Below, in pieces: positions 41,626-55,566 of a DNA stretch of 64,000 nucleotides. The number at the start of each line of letters is the position of its first letter. Position 1 is the stretch's first letter. The stretch comes from Limanda limanda (Eukaryota > Chordata > Actinopteri > Pleuronectiformes > Pleuronectidae), in contig NC_083655.1 of the NCBI RefSeq assembly GCF_963576545.1, positions 18,699,204 to 18,763,203 of the forward strand. Direction: 5' to 3'. Below the pieces are notes generated by a model, which was not told where the DNA came from, searched no databases, and was given only the letters and a program-made list of their open reading frames with translations. Both the position numbers and the translations under genes were made by a program.

Positions 41626-43162
41626 TGACTATACAACATTTCTGCGAAGCCATTGCAGGTTTCCCTTGCATCCCACTCAGTGCCATCAGCACTGTTTGGG
41701 ATAACTTTGTTATATAACTTGAGGTTACGTCATGTCACTTCAGTGAGCAAGTGAATCATACAGTACCTTAAATACAGCAGTATGTCTACTGCTACTTCTT
41801 CTTAAAGCGATGCAGCAGCTTTCCTATTTTGACTCGAATTATGGATTAATGATAACACACATTATTATATTACAGCAAATTTATGCTGCCAACTGATGTA
41901 TCTTCTATATACTACTAGGACATATTTTTTTTACTTTTACTCATTGCAGAGGCCAGATTGGTGTTCCTCACAAGCACTTCCCAAAGCACCCATGTTCCTC
42001 ATAAGGCCCTGCTCATTGATATTGCATAAATATTTTCATAAAACGTCCTAAATCATTGACCCTCTATCACAATTCAAGCCCTTATTTCCTCCCCTGCACT
42101 CTAATCAAAACACCATTTAAATCTCTTGTCATTGAGGACCCCTAAATATGTAACCGGGAAACAAGTATTTGTACACTAAAGGATCTCCTTAAAACAGTAG
42201 ATAAAGCTCACTCCTGCCCTCCTCTACAAAATCCTGAAATTGCTGACCCCTCTCTAACCCATCTTCTCCCCTAATCGCTCCCCCTTGCTCTCTGAGCTAT
42301 CCCTTTTCAATTTATTTTTTCCTCCCTTTGCTCACCCTTCACTCTGCTCCACTTTATTCTGCTTCACCCCCTGTACCACAGTTTTACCATTACACCGATG
42401 GGAAAATGCAATTCTATTTGTTAAATGTCAGTTTTTCTCGTATGGTTTTGAATGCCCCTATCTTCTGACATCAGCAGGAATAAGACTGATCTCACAGTTC
42501 AGATTTAGAAGGTAATGTGAACATGCTATCATTTCCATTACCACATCAAACTCAGGACTTGATAGCATTTTCATTTTACTGACCCACTTCAATATGGTCT
42601 GTCAAAATGTGAGTTAATCACAAGCAGCATGACTTTTACAAGTGCAACATGTTAGAACACAAGCAGCCTCACAATAACGCTGTCATAATGAGACAGGAAT
42701 AACTGTCTTGGTTGTTTTGTCTTGGTTGTCTTGGTTGTTTATTGGTTGATTTTATAAACACAAAGTAAAAACTAAAACTAAAATAAATAAGTTTGACTTT
42801 TGCATATGACAAAAAGTAGCAGGAGATATTCCAGTCACAGGAAAGAGATGGCTGTATTTCCAAGTTATCATCTTCATTGATGTATTCTACGTGTATGGCA
42901 CCTCTTTTTTTTCCTGAGGTAATGCTAATTGTTACAGTGTTTTTATTGTCTGTTCAATCTTCTAATTAGCCAGTTGAACCATTTAATTCTACAACAAAAC
43001 ACTGATTCATGGTATTAATGCCTTATCAATGCCGCCAATAGTTTTATGCAGTTTGCAGTAAAAGCATTTCCTTCTTATTCCAAGTAGCATCACAGAGAAA
43101 TTAATGCAGCCCCATCACCCGCAACTGTCCGTGGGGAATAACATAAAAAAACATAACATAAC
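41626..43162. other. Intronic stretch, nothing recognised
   Basis: A small tandem of CTTGGTTGT units at 42705-42745; otherwise no structure or coding signature. Confidence 0.5.
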
Positions 43163-43275
43163 ATGTCATTTAGCTGACGCTTTTGTCCAAAGCGACTTAC
43201 ATTTTTAGTAGACTCAACATTTATGAGGGGCCATTTAGAATGATAAAGGTACTCAGCATCCAGGAAGGAGATTAC
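43163..43275. repeat. Teleost repeat fragment (ATTTAGCTGACGCTTTTGTCC type)
   Basis: ATGTCATTTAGCTGACGCTT followed by TTGTCCAAAGCGACTTACA is a hallmark phrase of one of the commonest dispersed fish repeats. Confidence 0.75.
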
Positions 43276-44201
43276 CTGTGACATGCATAATAGACAGAGA
43301 GGTAAAGTAAATCTGTGGCCTGAGAGGTGATGGCAATATCGATGGATATTATATAAATAAAGCAGTAATAACTGAAGGAAAGACATATACTGACATTTGA
43401 GACATCTCACCCACGTTGACAAACTTGATTAACTATTATGTAACATTACATGTCAATATATTTATGCTTGAATTACTTACTGATTTACTGAATTTATTGA
43501 ATTACTGATTATACAAACCTGTTGTGTAGTTTCCTGAATTTAAGTGGATGTCCAGTGATGGTAAATGATTCTGTGCTCATAACGTATGTTCATATCTACA
43601 CCCACATCATCACCAGCCAACAGGTTATTGGAAAACAATTTAAATCTCCCTGCCTGTAGAGGATGACAGCACAGTAGGAGAACGATATTTTCTGAGTGTT
43701 ACTGTATGGAGGGTGAGGATGGATGTAAGGGCATTTTCCACATTGCATTGGTTAGAAACATTTGTGTCTTACATTCAACATTTACTCAAAAACGCTCACA
43801 TACAGTGTTCACACACGCTCTGAGTACCCCTATCCAAACAGTAGCCCAGCATGAGCTCTTAAATATTTAGGTCTTGCTGTATTAGGTTGCGGTGTGTGTG
43901 TGTGTCTGTTTACATTCATTACCCCCCACACACACTGGTTCTGTCTTGTTCCCCGCCTCAATTTTCATTTCACTTGCTGAGTAGATCAATCACTCGCTCT
44001 CTCACATACTCAGTAGCGAGCTTTCCTCCTCTCTTTCCCTTACATGTAGATTTTCAATAGCTAATTCACTGACTCTTTCATTAGCCCTCTCTTTCACTCG
44101 TGCACACACACACAGTTACTCATCCACTTACCTATAAACTCACTCGCAAGCTCTACTTCAACTCTCTATCGCTTTACAATCAGCTCTTCCTGTCTCTCTT
44201 T
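43276..44201. other. Intronic stretch, nothing recognised
   Basis: Short GT tract near 43893-43908. No coding signature. Confidence 0.5.
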
Positions 44202-44219
44202 CACACACACACACGCACG

Positions 44220-44262
<43 letters not shown>

Positions 44263-44395
44263 GCACGCACGCACGCAGGCACGCACGCACGCACGCACGC
44301 ATGCACACACACACAGACACACACACACACACACACGCACACACACACGCACACACACAAACACACGCGTGAGCACACACAAACACACACGCACA
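44202..44395 (+). repeat. (CA)n / (ACGC)n microsatellite
   Basis: CA tract with a central block of ACGC/GCAC units (44258-44302) and later AAAC and GTGAG interruptions. Confidence 0.96.
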
Positions 44396-46925
44396 GGTCC
44401 GGGGCTTTTCCTGGCTCCTGGTTGAGCTCACAGAAATTCATGTTAAATCAGATATGTGCTTAACTGTGATCTGCCTCAGCTGCTGGCTGGTTTAGAGGCA
44501 CTGAAAATAGAAAGGTGATATAAACCACAGTATAAACACACTCTCACCACTTTAAGACCTTGAGCTGATTGGGGATGTTGAACAGGAAGCTCTGATATTG
44601 AGATAAGTATGTAGACAATTCTAAATGTAGATTAATCTAATCCATAAATATAAAAGGATTTTTAGTTTGTTGCATCACATGAGACCAGCTGATGTTATGA
44701 TCGTGCAGTCTCTTTTGTAGTTTAATTCATAAGGTCTTATCTGGTCTCATATGGATTTCCTCAGCCTCACCTTATAGAGTCATATTTTGTCATAGCATCA
44801 CTTACTGTCCAAGGTTATTGTTGAGGCTGGGGGACATCCTGAAATAAAAATAACTTTTCACCTTGACATTTACAGAGCAGTAAAAGGACATAAATAACTT
44901 TACACTCTTCCTTTGTGTGAAGCACAGGTCCAGCTGTATTCCTGCATTGTCCTTACTCTGTTAACGTCTAAGAGTTTTCCCAGGCTTGGTAGGCCGGCTC
45001 ATTAGCTGGTTTGTTATCGATTAGAACAACTGTCATATTCATCAAACTAATGAGCCTCATAGTATTGATATGGTTTGTGGATCATTAAGGCCAATTATGG
45101 ATTAGTTTCTTCATTAAACATATATACATAAACTATGTGTGGTATTACGGCACATATGGACATATGGAGGCTTTTTGACGTGTATGTTAGAGGGAAAGAC
45201 GAACAACTCTATCAAGTCTCCATAAAGAATCAAGACATAGACACAGCGCATGGGAGGAAACACTTAGTGGAGGTAGATAATATGTTGATATAGATGCTAC
45301 TTCTATTATATTATTTATATTTAAAGATAGTATTTCCGACTTACTAGTCAGTTATTTTTCTTCTTATTCATCTTAAAGATAGTAAGTATTTTCAAAATTT
45401 TTATGTAAACACTATGCGTTAGTTAAAGGGGTTGTTGTTAATATCAAACCCATTGAGAATTCATGCACACGCACAACACTGCCCCTTAGTTGCCAACAAT
45501 CACATAATGGGGGCTTATTTGATTGTTTGTTGGTTTCTCAGTACATGTTTAAACTTATCAATCCATATTTTCTAGTTATATCACTGTGTGTGTGTGTGTG
45601 TGTGTGTGTTTATACTGCACATACTGTATAAATTTAGACAAGACCTTGCTGCTGGGCTTTCATCAGGCCTGGCTCTGATGAATGGCCTCACTACTGGACC
45701 CAGACCCTCCAAATTAAAGTTACCCTCTTCCCAAGGCTATAGCAGCCACAGCAGGTTTTCTTAGTCACTGCTTTGTGCTGGTGCATGTGCAAGTATGTAC
45801 GTGTACATGTGAGGAGAGCTGTATAGATTTCGCGCTTTACGCGTCACTTCTAGCTTTACCCTCTGGCCATAGACAGGAGCATAAGGAGTAGGCGGATGAG
45901 GTGAGGGAATGGAAGTAGAAAAATAGATGGAGTAGCTGCAGGAAGAAAAAGAAAAATGATGAAAAAGATACAGACTGAGAGGATGAATGTGGATGTGATG
46001 GCTGTGTGTGTGTGACTCTCGGACTCAGTTTTACACTGGTTTCTATCAAACAGCTTATAAAATGACAGCTGTTGACAGTATCAAACACACGGACACTTTA
46101 ACGCTACATTCAGCTGAAACCCTTTCTCCACAAAACTTGACAGTGACTTCCATTCCTATTCTTTACTGTCGCAACCTTTGAGATTGTCTGACAACATTTG
46201 TTACCAAGGCAACAAGTTTATGAGGCTGTCCCTTAAAATTAGGGAGCAGGTGGTGGACAGTACTTGTCGAACCCACCCATCATACTTAATGAAAAAAAGA
46301 GATGATAATGATTTCATGGCCACTGTGCTGCTTTTCTGATATCACCAGAGTTTTTTAAAGCCCCAGTATTATCTTATCACCACGACCGATTCATCACCTT
46401 CAATTTCACTTCAACGTTACTCTTTCTTTTATCTTATTTTGATCTTCTTTCTTCACCTTTCTCTCCTCACTCCTTGCTACCCTTCCTCTCTCACTGTTTT
46501 CCTTTCGCACTCTGATTCAAGCGATTGGCTCATTACAGTTAACAAGATTGCCCGTTTGTCAAAAAACACTTATCTTGCTGCCTAGTTAGACTGCAGAGCA
46601 TCGGCCCGACAATTTCTTACTGTGTTTCAAAGTGGCTCAACTCCACAGAGAGGAGACAATTACAGATTGTGTAGTGAAGGGGCCGGCGAGTAAATGAACA
46701 TGCCAGCAAACAGCAGTGAACTTGCGCTGCATTCGCAAGCTTCAACCTCTGCTGGGAAATCAACACAGCTCTTGCATGTGATCGGAGGGAGAGAGAGGCA
46801 TGGGAAAGGTAAAAGCATACATTGTATCTTATGAAAAGTGTCTTTGCCCTTCCTGTTGCTGTCTCTCTCCAGCTGCTTCTACTGATGAGAAGTCTGAAGA
46901 TCTTACATAACCGCATTCAAGGGAA

Positions 46926-46962
46926 AGGAGGGAGGGAAGGAGGGAGGGAGGGAGGGAGGGAG
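46926..46962 (+). repeat. (GGGA)n tetranucleotide microsatellite
   Basis: GGAGGGAGGGAAGGAGGGAG and onward; purine-only tract with G-runs of three. Confidence 0.9.
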
Positions 46963-49900
46963 TGGGATAGATGGAGAGGGCAAGAAAGGAATAACAGCAA
47001 AGAATGATGATCTTATAAAAACGTAGATCCCTGTATTAATTCTTAAATGCAAATGCAGAGGTATAGTTTTACATTTATTTGAATCTGCCATAGCCAATCC
47101 ATACAATACAGTATATTTATTTAATTGTTTGCTGGATTTTATGCAAATCTATTGGGCCATATCTGCCTTCTGCCCATCGTGACTTCTGGGCTAGCCAAGC
47201 ACCATGAAAACAACATGCAACCACAGAGTTTTATATCCAAATAAACATTTCTCCTTTATTCAAAGAACCTCAACTGACCTCCAAATGGCACCATCCCCAC
47301 CTCACAGACTTTCCCAGACTCAATATGTGAACAGCACGTCTGCATGATCCTGATTTGACTGTGTGATTTTTGGTGATTTGATTTCGCCTGTGAGCCCTGT
47401 GACCTTTTCCTCTCAGATTAGTGGATGTTGGATGAATAATAACTCCAATTGTGAGCTGTGTCGGTCAAAAGAAACACATCATTCTGTCACAGAGAGTCCT
47501 CACTGTCTCTGTGGGACTCTCTGGGGCTCATCGCCTGGAATTTGTAATGTGCACACCTGTCCTGCTCAAGTGTGCATTCCTGTCGGTCTGTAAACAGAGA
47601 GGGTTCAGGAATGTCCGGCAGACAGGGGAAGAGGAGGATGGGAATCGTCAATATGTTAAATAACTGTAGGACAGGAGAGGAAATTAAACTTTTGTCCTGT
47701 CACTCTTTCCCTTAACCTTCATTTCTCCTCCACCTGCCTAAAAAACGAGACAGTCGTGGAGGTTGAAAAGTTCACTATGCACAAAATGAAAGTGTTGGAC
47801 AGAATGAACAACAAAAAGCGAATATGACAAATTCTTCCTGAGGAAGGAACTAGAGGGCATACCATGGGGTCAACAGCGGGGTTCACTTTTGGGAGTATAT
47901 TTACTTCATTACAATATACAAATTTGGGGAAATAGTCATTATTCAAGGTAATGTCCCTAAATAAATGGGACAAATCTCATAGATATTAAATTAATTCTCA
48001 AAATACAAAAAAAATAAACAATTAGCATTCAATGGGAAACTTTGTTAAAGGTTGTAATAGATATCATCAGCAATTTTCATGCTAGTTTATGCCAGGTTTC
48101 CATAAAAGATTTGTCAAAGACCAAAATGTTGGTCAAGTCTTGACTGATGGTGTTGCTGTAAAAGTCACAAGGGTTCCAAATGGCATGGCAACCCAAGCCT
48201 CGGTTCCACTTGATGCATTAGCAACGCATGATGGATGTGATTCTGATCTGCTCATGCGCATCTTGGAGCGTGTCTGCTGTGGAGTTTCCAGCATTATGTT
48301 TGACATTAATATGATGGCATTACAAATCTAATCTGGTTTTTGTTTTGAAAGTCAATATGTGAAGAAGTGTTGGTCAATTTAATAAAAGCCATGTTAAGAA
48401 ATGTATGGATTCAGTAAACAAAACATAGGCGAGCATGCTCAAGACATCTTGCAACTACAGGGTTGGGAAAAATTAGGGTTCGGGTTAAGGTCTGGGGGGC
48501 TTCCATAATGACTCTGTCACATTATATAGTACTACTAATGTAGTTTATGAACATACAGTGTGAATGTATCTTATGTCATACAGATTGCATAGTGTTAATG
48601 TATTCATGTGTGTATTAACGTGAGAAGTGTAATGATTGATGGTTTGCGTACGTCCTTGATTGTTCATCTGTGCGCTTCTGTTGCAACTTGGCCAGTTAGC
48701 AGCCATTATGCATTGACATCTGTTACAACAAGCATATTTTTAATATTTTCTTGGCACCTAAAGTTAATTCTGCAGCAACTTCCTCCCGTCAAGTCATTAC
48801 AAAGTCAAATGTGTCAATGTGTTGTTTGTGGAAGTATGCAAATGTCTTAATATTCAAATTTTTGTTTCTTTTTTTTGCTGTTCATTGCAAACAACCACAG
48901 TGGTTTTCTTGATAAATGTTTTAGTCCTACACATGTGAGCTGTAAGTGAATGTTGGGTGGTTTATTACTAATAGGCTCTTAACTTGAAACTGACTCAGAC
49001 TATACCATGGTTCTAAGATCTTAACTTTTAGGGAAATGTCTTTAATAATTTGTGCTTTTAAGATGTTTTGCTAATTCTCTTCTTACAACTCATTGTATGC
49101 AAACACATTACAAAGACTGTGTACACATGCAAGTTCGCAGCTGCTAACACAATGAAACATTTTCGAAGAGAAAAAATATATTATTGCTGGCAGGCCTTAC
49201 AAATTGGCCTCACCAGTGTCTCTGTAATTGAGGAGATTCATCCAGAGTAGTAACATTGAGTATCTCTGCTAATGAGCCGTTCCTGAGTGAACAGCTGATA
49301 AAGGAGGATGGATCTTTAACAAACCCACCGACAACATGTCAGACCAGATCCTGTTCAGAGATATTACCAGAGGTTTCTAAATGAATCATTTTATTGTGTT
49401 CTGGAGCTTTATATGCTTCTACTGAAGCATGAGGACTGTGATTATTTTGAATAGGTGTCCACTGGTTTGCCAAATGGTTTCAAACAGCGGATGTTCATGG
49501 ACAGCGGATGTTTATATCACTCCTGAAATGCTGTTCAAATAAGGAAACAGAATGAGATCCTGAAACCTCCAGGCAGACCTTGTGATGTGGGGATCTCAAA
49601 TGATGAACACATCACCATTCTTCAATAAAACCTGATTTTATTGTCATCCTACTTTTTAAAATTATTCAACTGTGGCATACAATAGAAATGCCCTCTCTCA
49701 GGTACCTCCCGTTTTCATGTTGTGTCTCATCAGCTGGTCGGAAATGTAATTGAAGAATGCGTTAACTGATGTGAGCCTTACCTAGATGGACCTCGGCATA
49801 TCGATGTCCCCCGACCTTTTTGTGTCTTCATGGTTTTCAGCGCTGGTGTTTTGAAACCCTCCTGACATGTAATCTGTAGGACCCTCTGTGTGTAGCTGCA

Positions 49901-50465
49901 TACACAAGTGTAGATGTTTGTGGTGTGTTGTCCGTTTATCTCAATGCCGGGGTATCAGGTTGTGACATGTGTTCTTTCACTTAGCGGCCATGCTGGACCC
50001 TCTGACCAGGTTTGCTGCCTGTGCCTGTGCTCCTGTACTGACATGTAATTTGTTAATAGCACTGTGTGTGGCGCGAGCAGAGGGGGGTGAATGAGACATC
50101 CAGCCGACTTTGCTGTTATGTATTTGACACCACACTCTCACACAGTGTCACATGAAAGGACATTTAGACAGCCTGCCCATTGATCCTTCACAGGTGGCTT
50201 ATCCTTCTGTCTCATACAGAAAAGCAGCCTGAAGGCTCTCAGACACCATCCTGTGGGATCACAGTTACACACTGTGTGTATTTTATACCAATGAATAAGG
50301 GAGGCTGAAACTCGTAGGGACATTTGAGTATCTTGTAACCAGACATCAATATATAGATTGAGTATTTAAAATATCTATCCTCATTATAAACCAACTGATA
50401 TGGATTTTAGTGGTGAATACTTAGTTTGGTATTTCAACGGAAACTATGGGACGGCAATACTGTTT

Positions 50466-50511
50466 TCACCTGCTAATCCGGTGTCAGGTCACCTGCTAAT
50501 CCGGTGTCAGG
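50466..50511. repeat. Exact 23-bp tandem duplication
   Basis: A 23-bp unit beginning TCACCTGCTAATCCGG occurs twice head to tail without mismatch (50466-50488 and 50489-50511). Each unit contains the inner near-palindrome CACCTG...CAGGT. Confidence 0.95.
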
Positions 50512-52599
50512 TCACATTGGCAGTAGGCTAAACAGGGTCCCTCTCTCAAGGGATGTGAAATGGAATATCACATCTGAGTGTTGGTTCCAAACTCCCACCT
50601 GGTGTCAGAGATCTTCACCCTATCTGTAAAGCTGTAAATTTTTTTGTGGTCATGCTTGTCTCTGCCTGTCGTTGTCTTGTTGTGGACATTTATTGTCTTT
50701 CTGTCTGCACTTGATATGTCTCTGTCATTGTTTAACGTTATTAAAGGCAGAGGTTCTTGGGTTCTTCTTGTCTCTTCGGGGTTGTACCGGAAAGGCCTGC
50801 TGACTGATCTGTCCATGAGTTTGAAGATATATATTTTTAAATAATCCGTTATTAATCAGTTTTTAAGGATACTTGATATTGAAAATATATGTGTAGAGAC
50901 TGTTTAAGGAGTTATATACAATGAGCCTCTGTCCTTACAAGACACATCTAGAATCACAACAGCTTGTATAGTGTTGTGTAGTGAAGTGCCTGTGTGTGTG
51001 TGTGTATGTTCGTGTTTTTATTGACCCGTGGTAATCTTGTGTCAATCACCTGATCTCTCCAGCCCTCCATTACCTCATCCTTATTATTTCCTCAAGTCAA
51101 TAGTAGAGGCTGTGGAGGAGTTAATTTAATTAATGAAGAAGCAAGTCGTCTTAATGAGAAACCAGTGTTTCTGATTTTCACTAATAGGGTTAGGTGATAT
51201 TCATTTTATAATATGCTTAAAACTCCCCCAAATGTTCCTGCAGCAAACACTATTACCAACTGATTAAATATCTCATTAGGCTATAAGGTATCACCAATTG
51301 CTGCTATACTGTTGCCTGCCAGAAGGTGGCTGCAAAGCGTTACAACTGTATTTCTCCACTTTGTGTTACATTAACGTTTGAAAATATTTGGGTTTGGTCT
51401 ATTTCTTTAATGGAAAGTAGATAACTTAGTGCACGTCATGTGTGTAGAGAATCGTAAGCTGCATGTTTTGTATGTAGGGTGCTGTAGAAGAAATATGAAT
51501 ATAATTTTTTGAGAAACAACAAACAAACCATTTTTTTCTCATAACAGCATCATGAACAAAATATCAAATGTTAATTACATTGACAAAATCCATTTACAAA
51601 TTTAGTAGTGCACATATTGTGTAAATAGCAACTGACCTGTGATAATAACATCATCATATTCTGAGTAGAAGCTGTTATGTGATTTATGATTATGACGAAG
51701 GAAAGGTTATTTATGTATTTGACAATTTACAGTCATGACTTTCATAGCATCTTCAACCACAGACAGACACTCTGAAGGGCTTTATTGTTTATTTGAGCAC
51801 AATGCACTGCGGAATTCTTTGAAGACAGCAATGAAACCGACAGGTAGCAATTTTAAAATACCTCTGAATATCGTGTAATTTTTTTTTATGACCACCAATC
51901 ACTAATATGGAGCAATGTGAAAGAAAGGGAAGGGTGAGATAATTACTTTATATTGATCGCAGTTTTTGCATTTATAGTTCTTCTTCCTTTGGTCACAAAA
52001 CTGATTGGGGTCTATGATACAAGTATGCAGATTACAAGTGAATTATTCAAAAACCTGCCTCCCATCCCACCTAACTCATTAATTTTCATTCTGTTGGTTC
52101 CATACACACCAGATCTTCCTGAAAAATGGCTACATTGCGGGACATTTGACTGAAATAGATACAATGTAAGGTTTGTCCTTCTCACATAATATATGTATGA
52201 TCTGAGTAAGTAACCACTTGATCAATGGGCATATCAACCCCAAAAATAAGGAAGGGATTTTGGGAGTCCACCAACAAGGGTTCCAGGCCCACAGACTCCA
52301 CACATCCAGAGCTTCCCTCACCACCAGCACACCTCATCCTTTAGCCAGAGCAGGTGTCCTCTGAGACCCGACAGCTGATTTAATGGATCCCAGTCCAGTC
52401 TCAAACTTTGTCAAATTCCCAGCCCCTCCACTCCCATTGGCTCAGCAGCATCAATCACCTTCACTACACATCTGCATCAGCAGTCTTTACTCATATGCTG
52501 CCAACAGGGGGCAGAATGAGTTTGTTCAGAAAAACACACATGTATGTGTAAATGTATGAATATATTTTTTATTTAGATATTAGTAGATTTTCTGTAGAC

Positions 52600-52745
52600 T
52601 TACTTTAATCTTAATCTTAACCATAACCCTTACTTACTATGTCCCTAACCTTAAAACATGTCTTCTCTTTAATTCCTTTTTTTATTTATGTTATGGGGAC
52701 TTCATTTGTGTCCCCATAAGGAAGATTAGTCCCCATAACACAAAC
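52600..52745 (+). repeat. Teleost interspersed repeat copy (GTCCCCATAAGG with CTAACC units)
   Basis: Degenerate CTTAACC/CCTAACC units followed by GGGGACTTCATTTGTGTCCC and then TAGTCCCCATAACAC. Same type as 8555-8780 (opposite strand) and similar to 1-250. Confidence 0.6.
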
Positions 52746-54450
52746 CCACACACTCCAAAACTATCTGTTGCAATTCACCTGCCACTTGACCACGTAAACA
52801 CACAGTTCACCAATTGGCCATTTGTCTCTATAGCAGGTGACGGAGGCTGATGAATTGTTTTCTGGCGTAGTCTTTTCTTACACCACCTTCCATCCCAAAG
52901 CAATCTGGAAGAAGGCACAGGGGTCAACCACATGGCATAAGTGGGCCTGTGTGCATGTGTGTGTATCAGTGTTGAAAGACGGAGAAATGTTGCATCTCTT
53001 ATCAGAAGACAGCTGAGATCAGAGGGACAGGTATGGGTTGCAACACCAATATAACACAAGAACTTGAGCGCAAATGCACCCATGTATTTTTCATTCTGTC
53101 TGCCAGCTCCCCACATAGCTTTGTCAGAACAGCACACCTGTGCTGTGGTGTCGTGCAGCCAGATTAATGACACTTACAGTATGTGTGTTTCTGTGTGTGT
53201 GTGCATGCATATAGTTTGCATTTGCCAATGTGCAAACTACCTCAAAAGAATAACAAGGGCAAAGTTGTTGTGTTCTGCCACCTAGTGGAATACTAGGACT
53301 AGTTTTCAATGTTGTGGTTGGAACAGAACATTTCAGGCAGATTGCAGCCTGCAGACAAAAAGCGAAAGTATGACAAGCTCATTAATTAAAAGGATCCCTC
53401 TATGGGCTCAAATTGGTGGGTTAATGGGTTTACATCATATTATGGCTTTAAAACAGTTACCATCATTTCCACAACATCATCAAACACAATTAAACCCTAC
53501 TGGCTCACATAAATGTCTTCACTGTCGTCAATCTTAAACAACGTATACACCTTCCAGGACCTGTGGTGCAGAAGAGGGTAACTTCATATATAACTTCAGC
53601 ATTACACACGGTTTGGAAACGTTGAACATTGAGTTTTAAACACAGATTTCTGCTTTGTATATGTACACAGATTGTAACAAAGGCACATCTTCTGTCAAAG
53701 TACATTTCTTTAACCTTAACTTGCATCTCATTTATTCTATTTACAGACTTTGAGAACTTGTACAAACCTGATTTAACCAAGGTTCTGTAGTGTTCTGTCC
53801 TCTTAGTTTCCATGATCAATAGAGAAAATCACACAGAGAAAATCAGTTATTTTTACAACTTAAAATAAGGTAAATTCTGTGGATATAATCTATCCTATCA
53901 ACATAGCTTGCATCCTAATGTCCCATTTATGGTGGTTAATACACAGGTTAGTGCACAGTTAAATCACAGATACCTTTCTAAAGCAGCACATGCAGTAGCT
54001 GACCTTGTCTCTCAGTAGGACACAACTTATAATGGCCGCCGTGGTTCCCCTGTGAGAATGACACAGGGCACAGTTAGTTGCTCGCTGATGAAACCAGACT
54101 AATTACCCTGCACCTCCAGGAGGAAATCCTCTTTTCTATTGTTCCTTTCCAGAGAGGTCAGAGGCAGCTACAAATTAGCATCCTTGGAGCTGTCAGGAAT
54201 TCAGGGCTTTGATGTTGCGTTTCCATTTGATCCATTGTATTTATAGACATTGTTCTTTTAAACAGTTTCTCTATACAATGAATCTGAGTGACATACAAGG
54301 GTTTTTCTAAAACCATGCTCATTTAAATAACTGTGTTTATCCATCCTGCCTGTCATTGTACACTAGAGAGAGAAGAGATGTTAATCTGATCCAGACCTTT
54401 CTTGCAGGCTATGTCTTAAAATATGAAAGGTGTGATAAAGCGTTTAGGAG
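52746..54450. other. Intronic stretch, nothing recognised
   Basis: No coding signature or repeat structure identified. Confidence 0.5.
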
Positions 54451-54543
54451 TGCTATGTGAATGGGTGAATGCATCTTGTATTGTAGCGTGCAATGAGTGG
54501 TAGATAAGACTAGAAAGGTACGATATAAATACAGTTCATCCAT
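54451..54543 (-). repeat. Teleost repeat tail (AAGACTAGAAAGGTACGATATAAA type)
   Basis: GTGAATGGGTGAATGCATCT and TAAGACTAGAAAGGTACGAT, followed by ATAAATACAGTTCATCCAT, are the reverse complement of the family start at 19239-19330. Confidence 0.7.
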
Positions 54544-55404
54544 GTGCGACAAATAATCTGAAACAATCTTGCCACCTAAAACAATATATGGTCAGTAACT
54601 TCTGTTGTAAAAGCTTCTTTGTTCAATTCTTTGTGTGATTAGCTAGTCCGATTTATTAATAGAGAATATTTAAACAACAGCATTTTAGCTTTTTACAGAG
54701 AAAACAGTATAGAATACAGATAAATAATTCCACTGATTTAAAAACAAAGAATATATGTATATGTATTTAATAGTAAAAAAATGAAGACTGCCTCTCTCAG
54801 TCTTGAATGTCAAGAGAGTCAAAAGAAAGAATCACTTCAACATTACTTAGTCCACTGATTCATGAAAATACAACTTTTCAAGATCACTTGCGCAAAGTGT
54901 TTGTGCATGAGTTACTCTTGACACTTATGATTTTAATATTTATTATAAATGTGGAGGTCACGCTTGTGATGAAGGTGTCGAGCTCTTGCGATGCTCGTCC
55001 ATTGTGAGTAATAAGTAATTAATCTATGTACTTTATATTTAGATTTGAATGAATGACACTTTCAGGCAATTATGCAAGTCTGGTTGTCAGCTTGGCCTGA
55101 GTGTTTGCAATTTAAAAGTGTTTCTCTGCCTCTGATTGCTGCCTGGAACATAACAAGCTCTGCCAGCTGGCCCACAGCCAGCCTGACGGTAGAACATTTA
55201 AAGCTGTCTCAGCGGAACCGTGGAAATTAAGGTCTGAACCTTTTCCCTAGTTTCGTGTTTTTTTGCCAAAGTGATGAATTGGAGGAGTGTGTCTATGAAT
55301 GAGTCTCTCTGCCTCTTCCATTCCCTTTTGTCACTTTGTCCGTGATACAGAGCAGCGCACCAGAGAAGAAAGACGACTCACATCCTTATCCTCCAACATC
55401 GCAA
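54544..55404. other. Intronic stretch, nothing recognised
   Basis: No coding signature. Confidence 0.5.
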
Positions 55405-55490
55405 GCACACACACACACACACACACACCCACAAACACACAAACACACAAACACACACACACACACGCACACACGCACGCACACACGCAC

Positions 55491-55544
<54 letters not shown>

Positions 55545-55566
55545 ACACACACACACACACACACAA
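55405..55566 (+). repeat. (CA)n microsatellite, about 160 bp
   Basis: CA tract with ACAAACAC and ACGCACAC interruptions. Confidence 0.97.

Larger units (their letters stand above)
44396..52599. other. Intronic stretch of 8 kb, no gene seen
   Basis: Contains a GT tract (45583-45610), a GGGA tract (46926-46962), an 80-codon unexplained open frame (48089-48331), a 17-bp imperfect direct repeat (49484-49517) and an exact 23-bp tandem duplication (50466-50511). No known protein or RNA gene was found. Confidence 0.5.

Noticed and set aside
41309..41717. Open frames rich in Arg-Glu-Lys or Ser-Leu-Leu-Phe
   Set aside because: Produced by the CTTCT pentanucleotide array, not by a gene.
46822..47007. 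Small frame with Gly-Arg-Glu repeats
   Set aside because: Encoded by the GGGA microsatellite.
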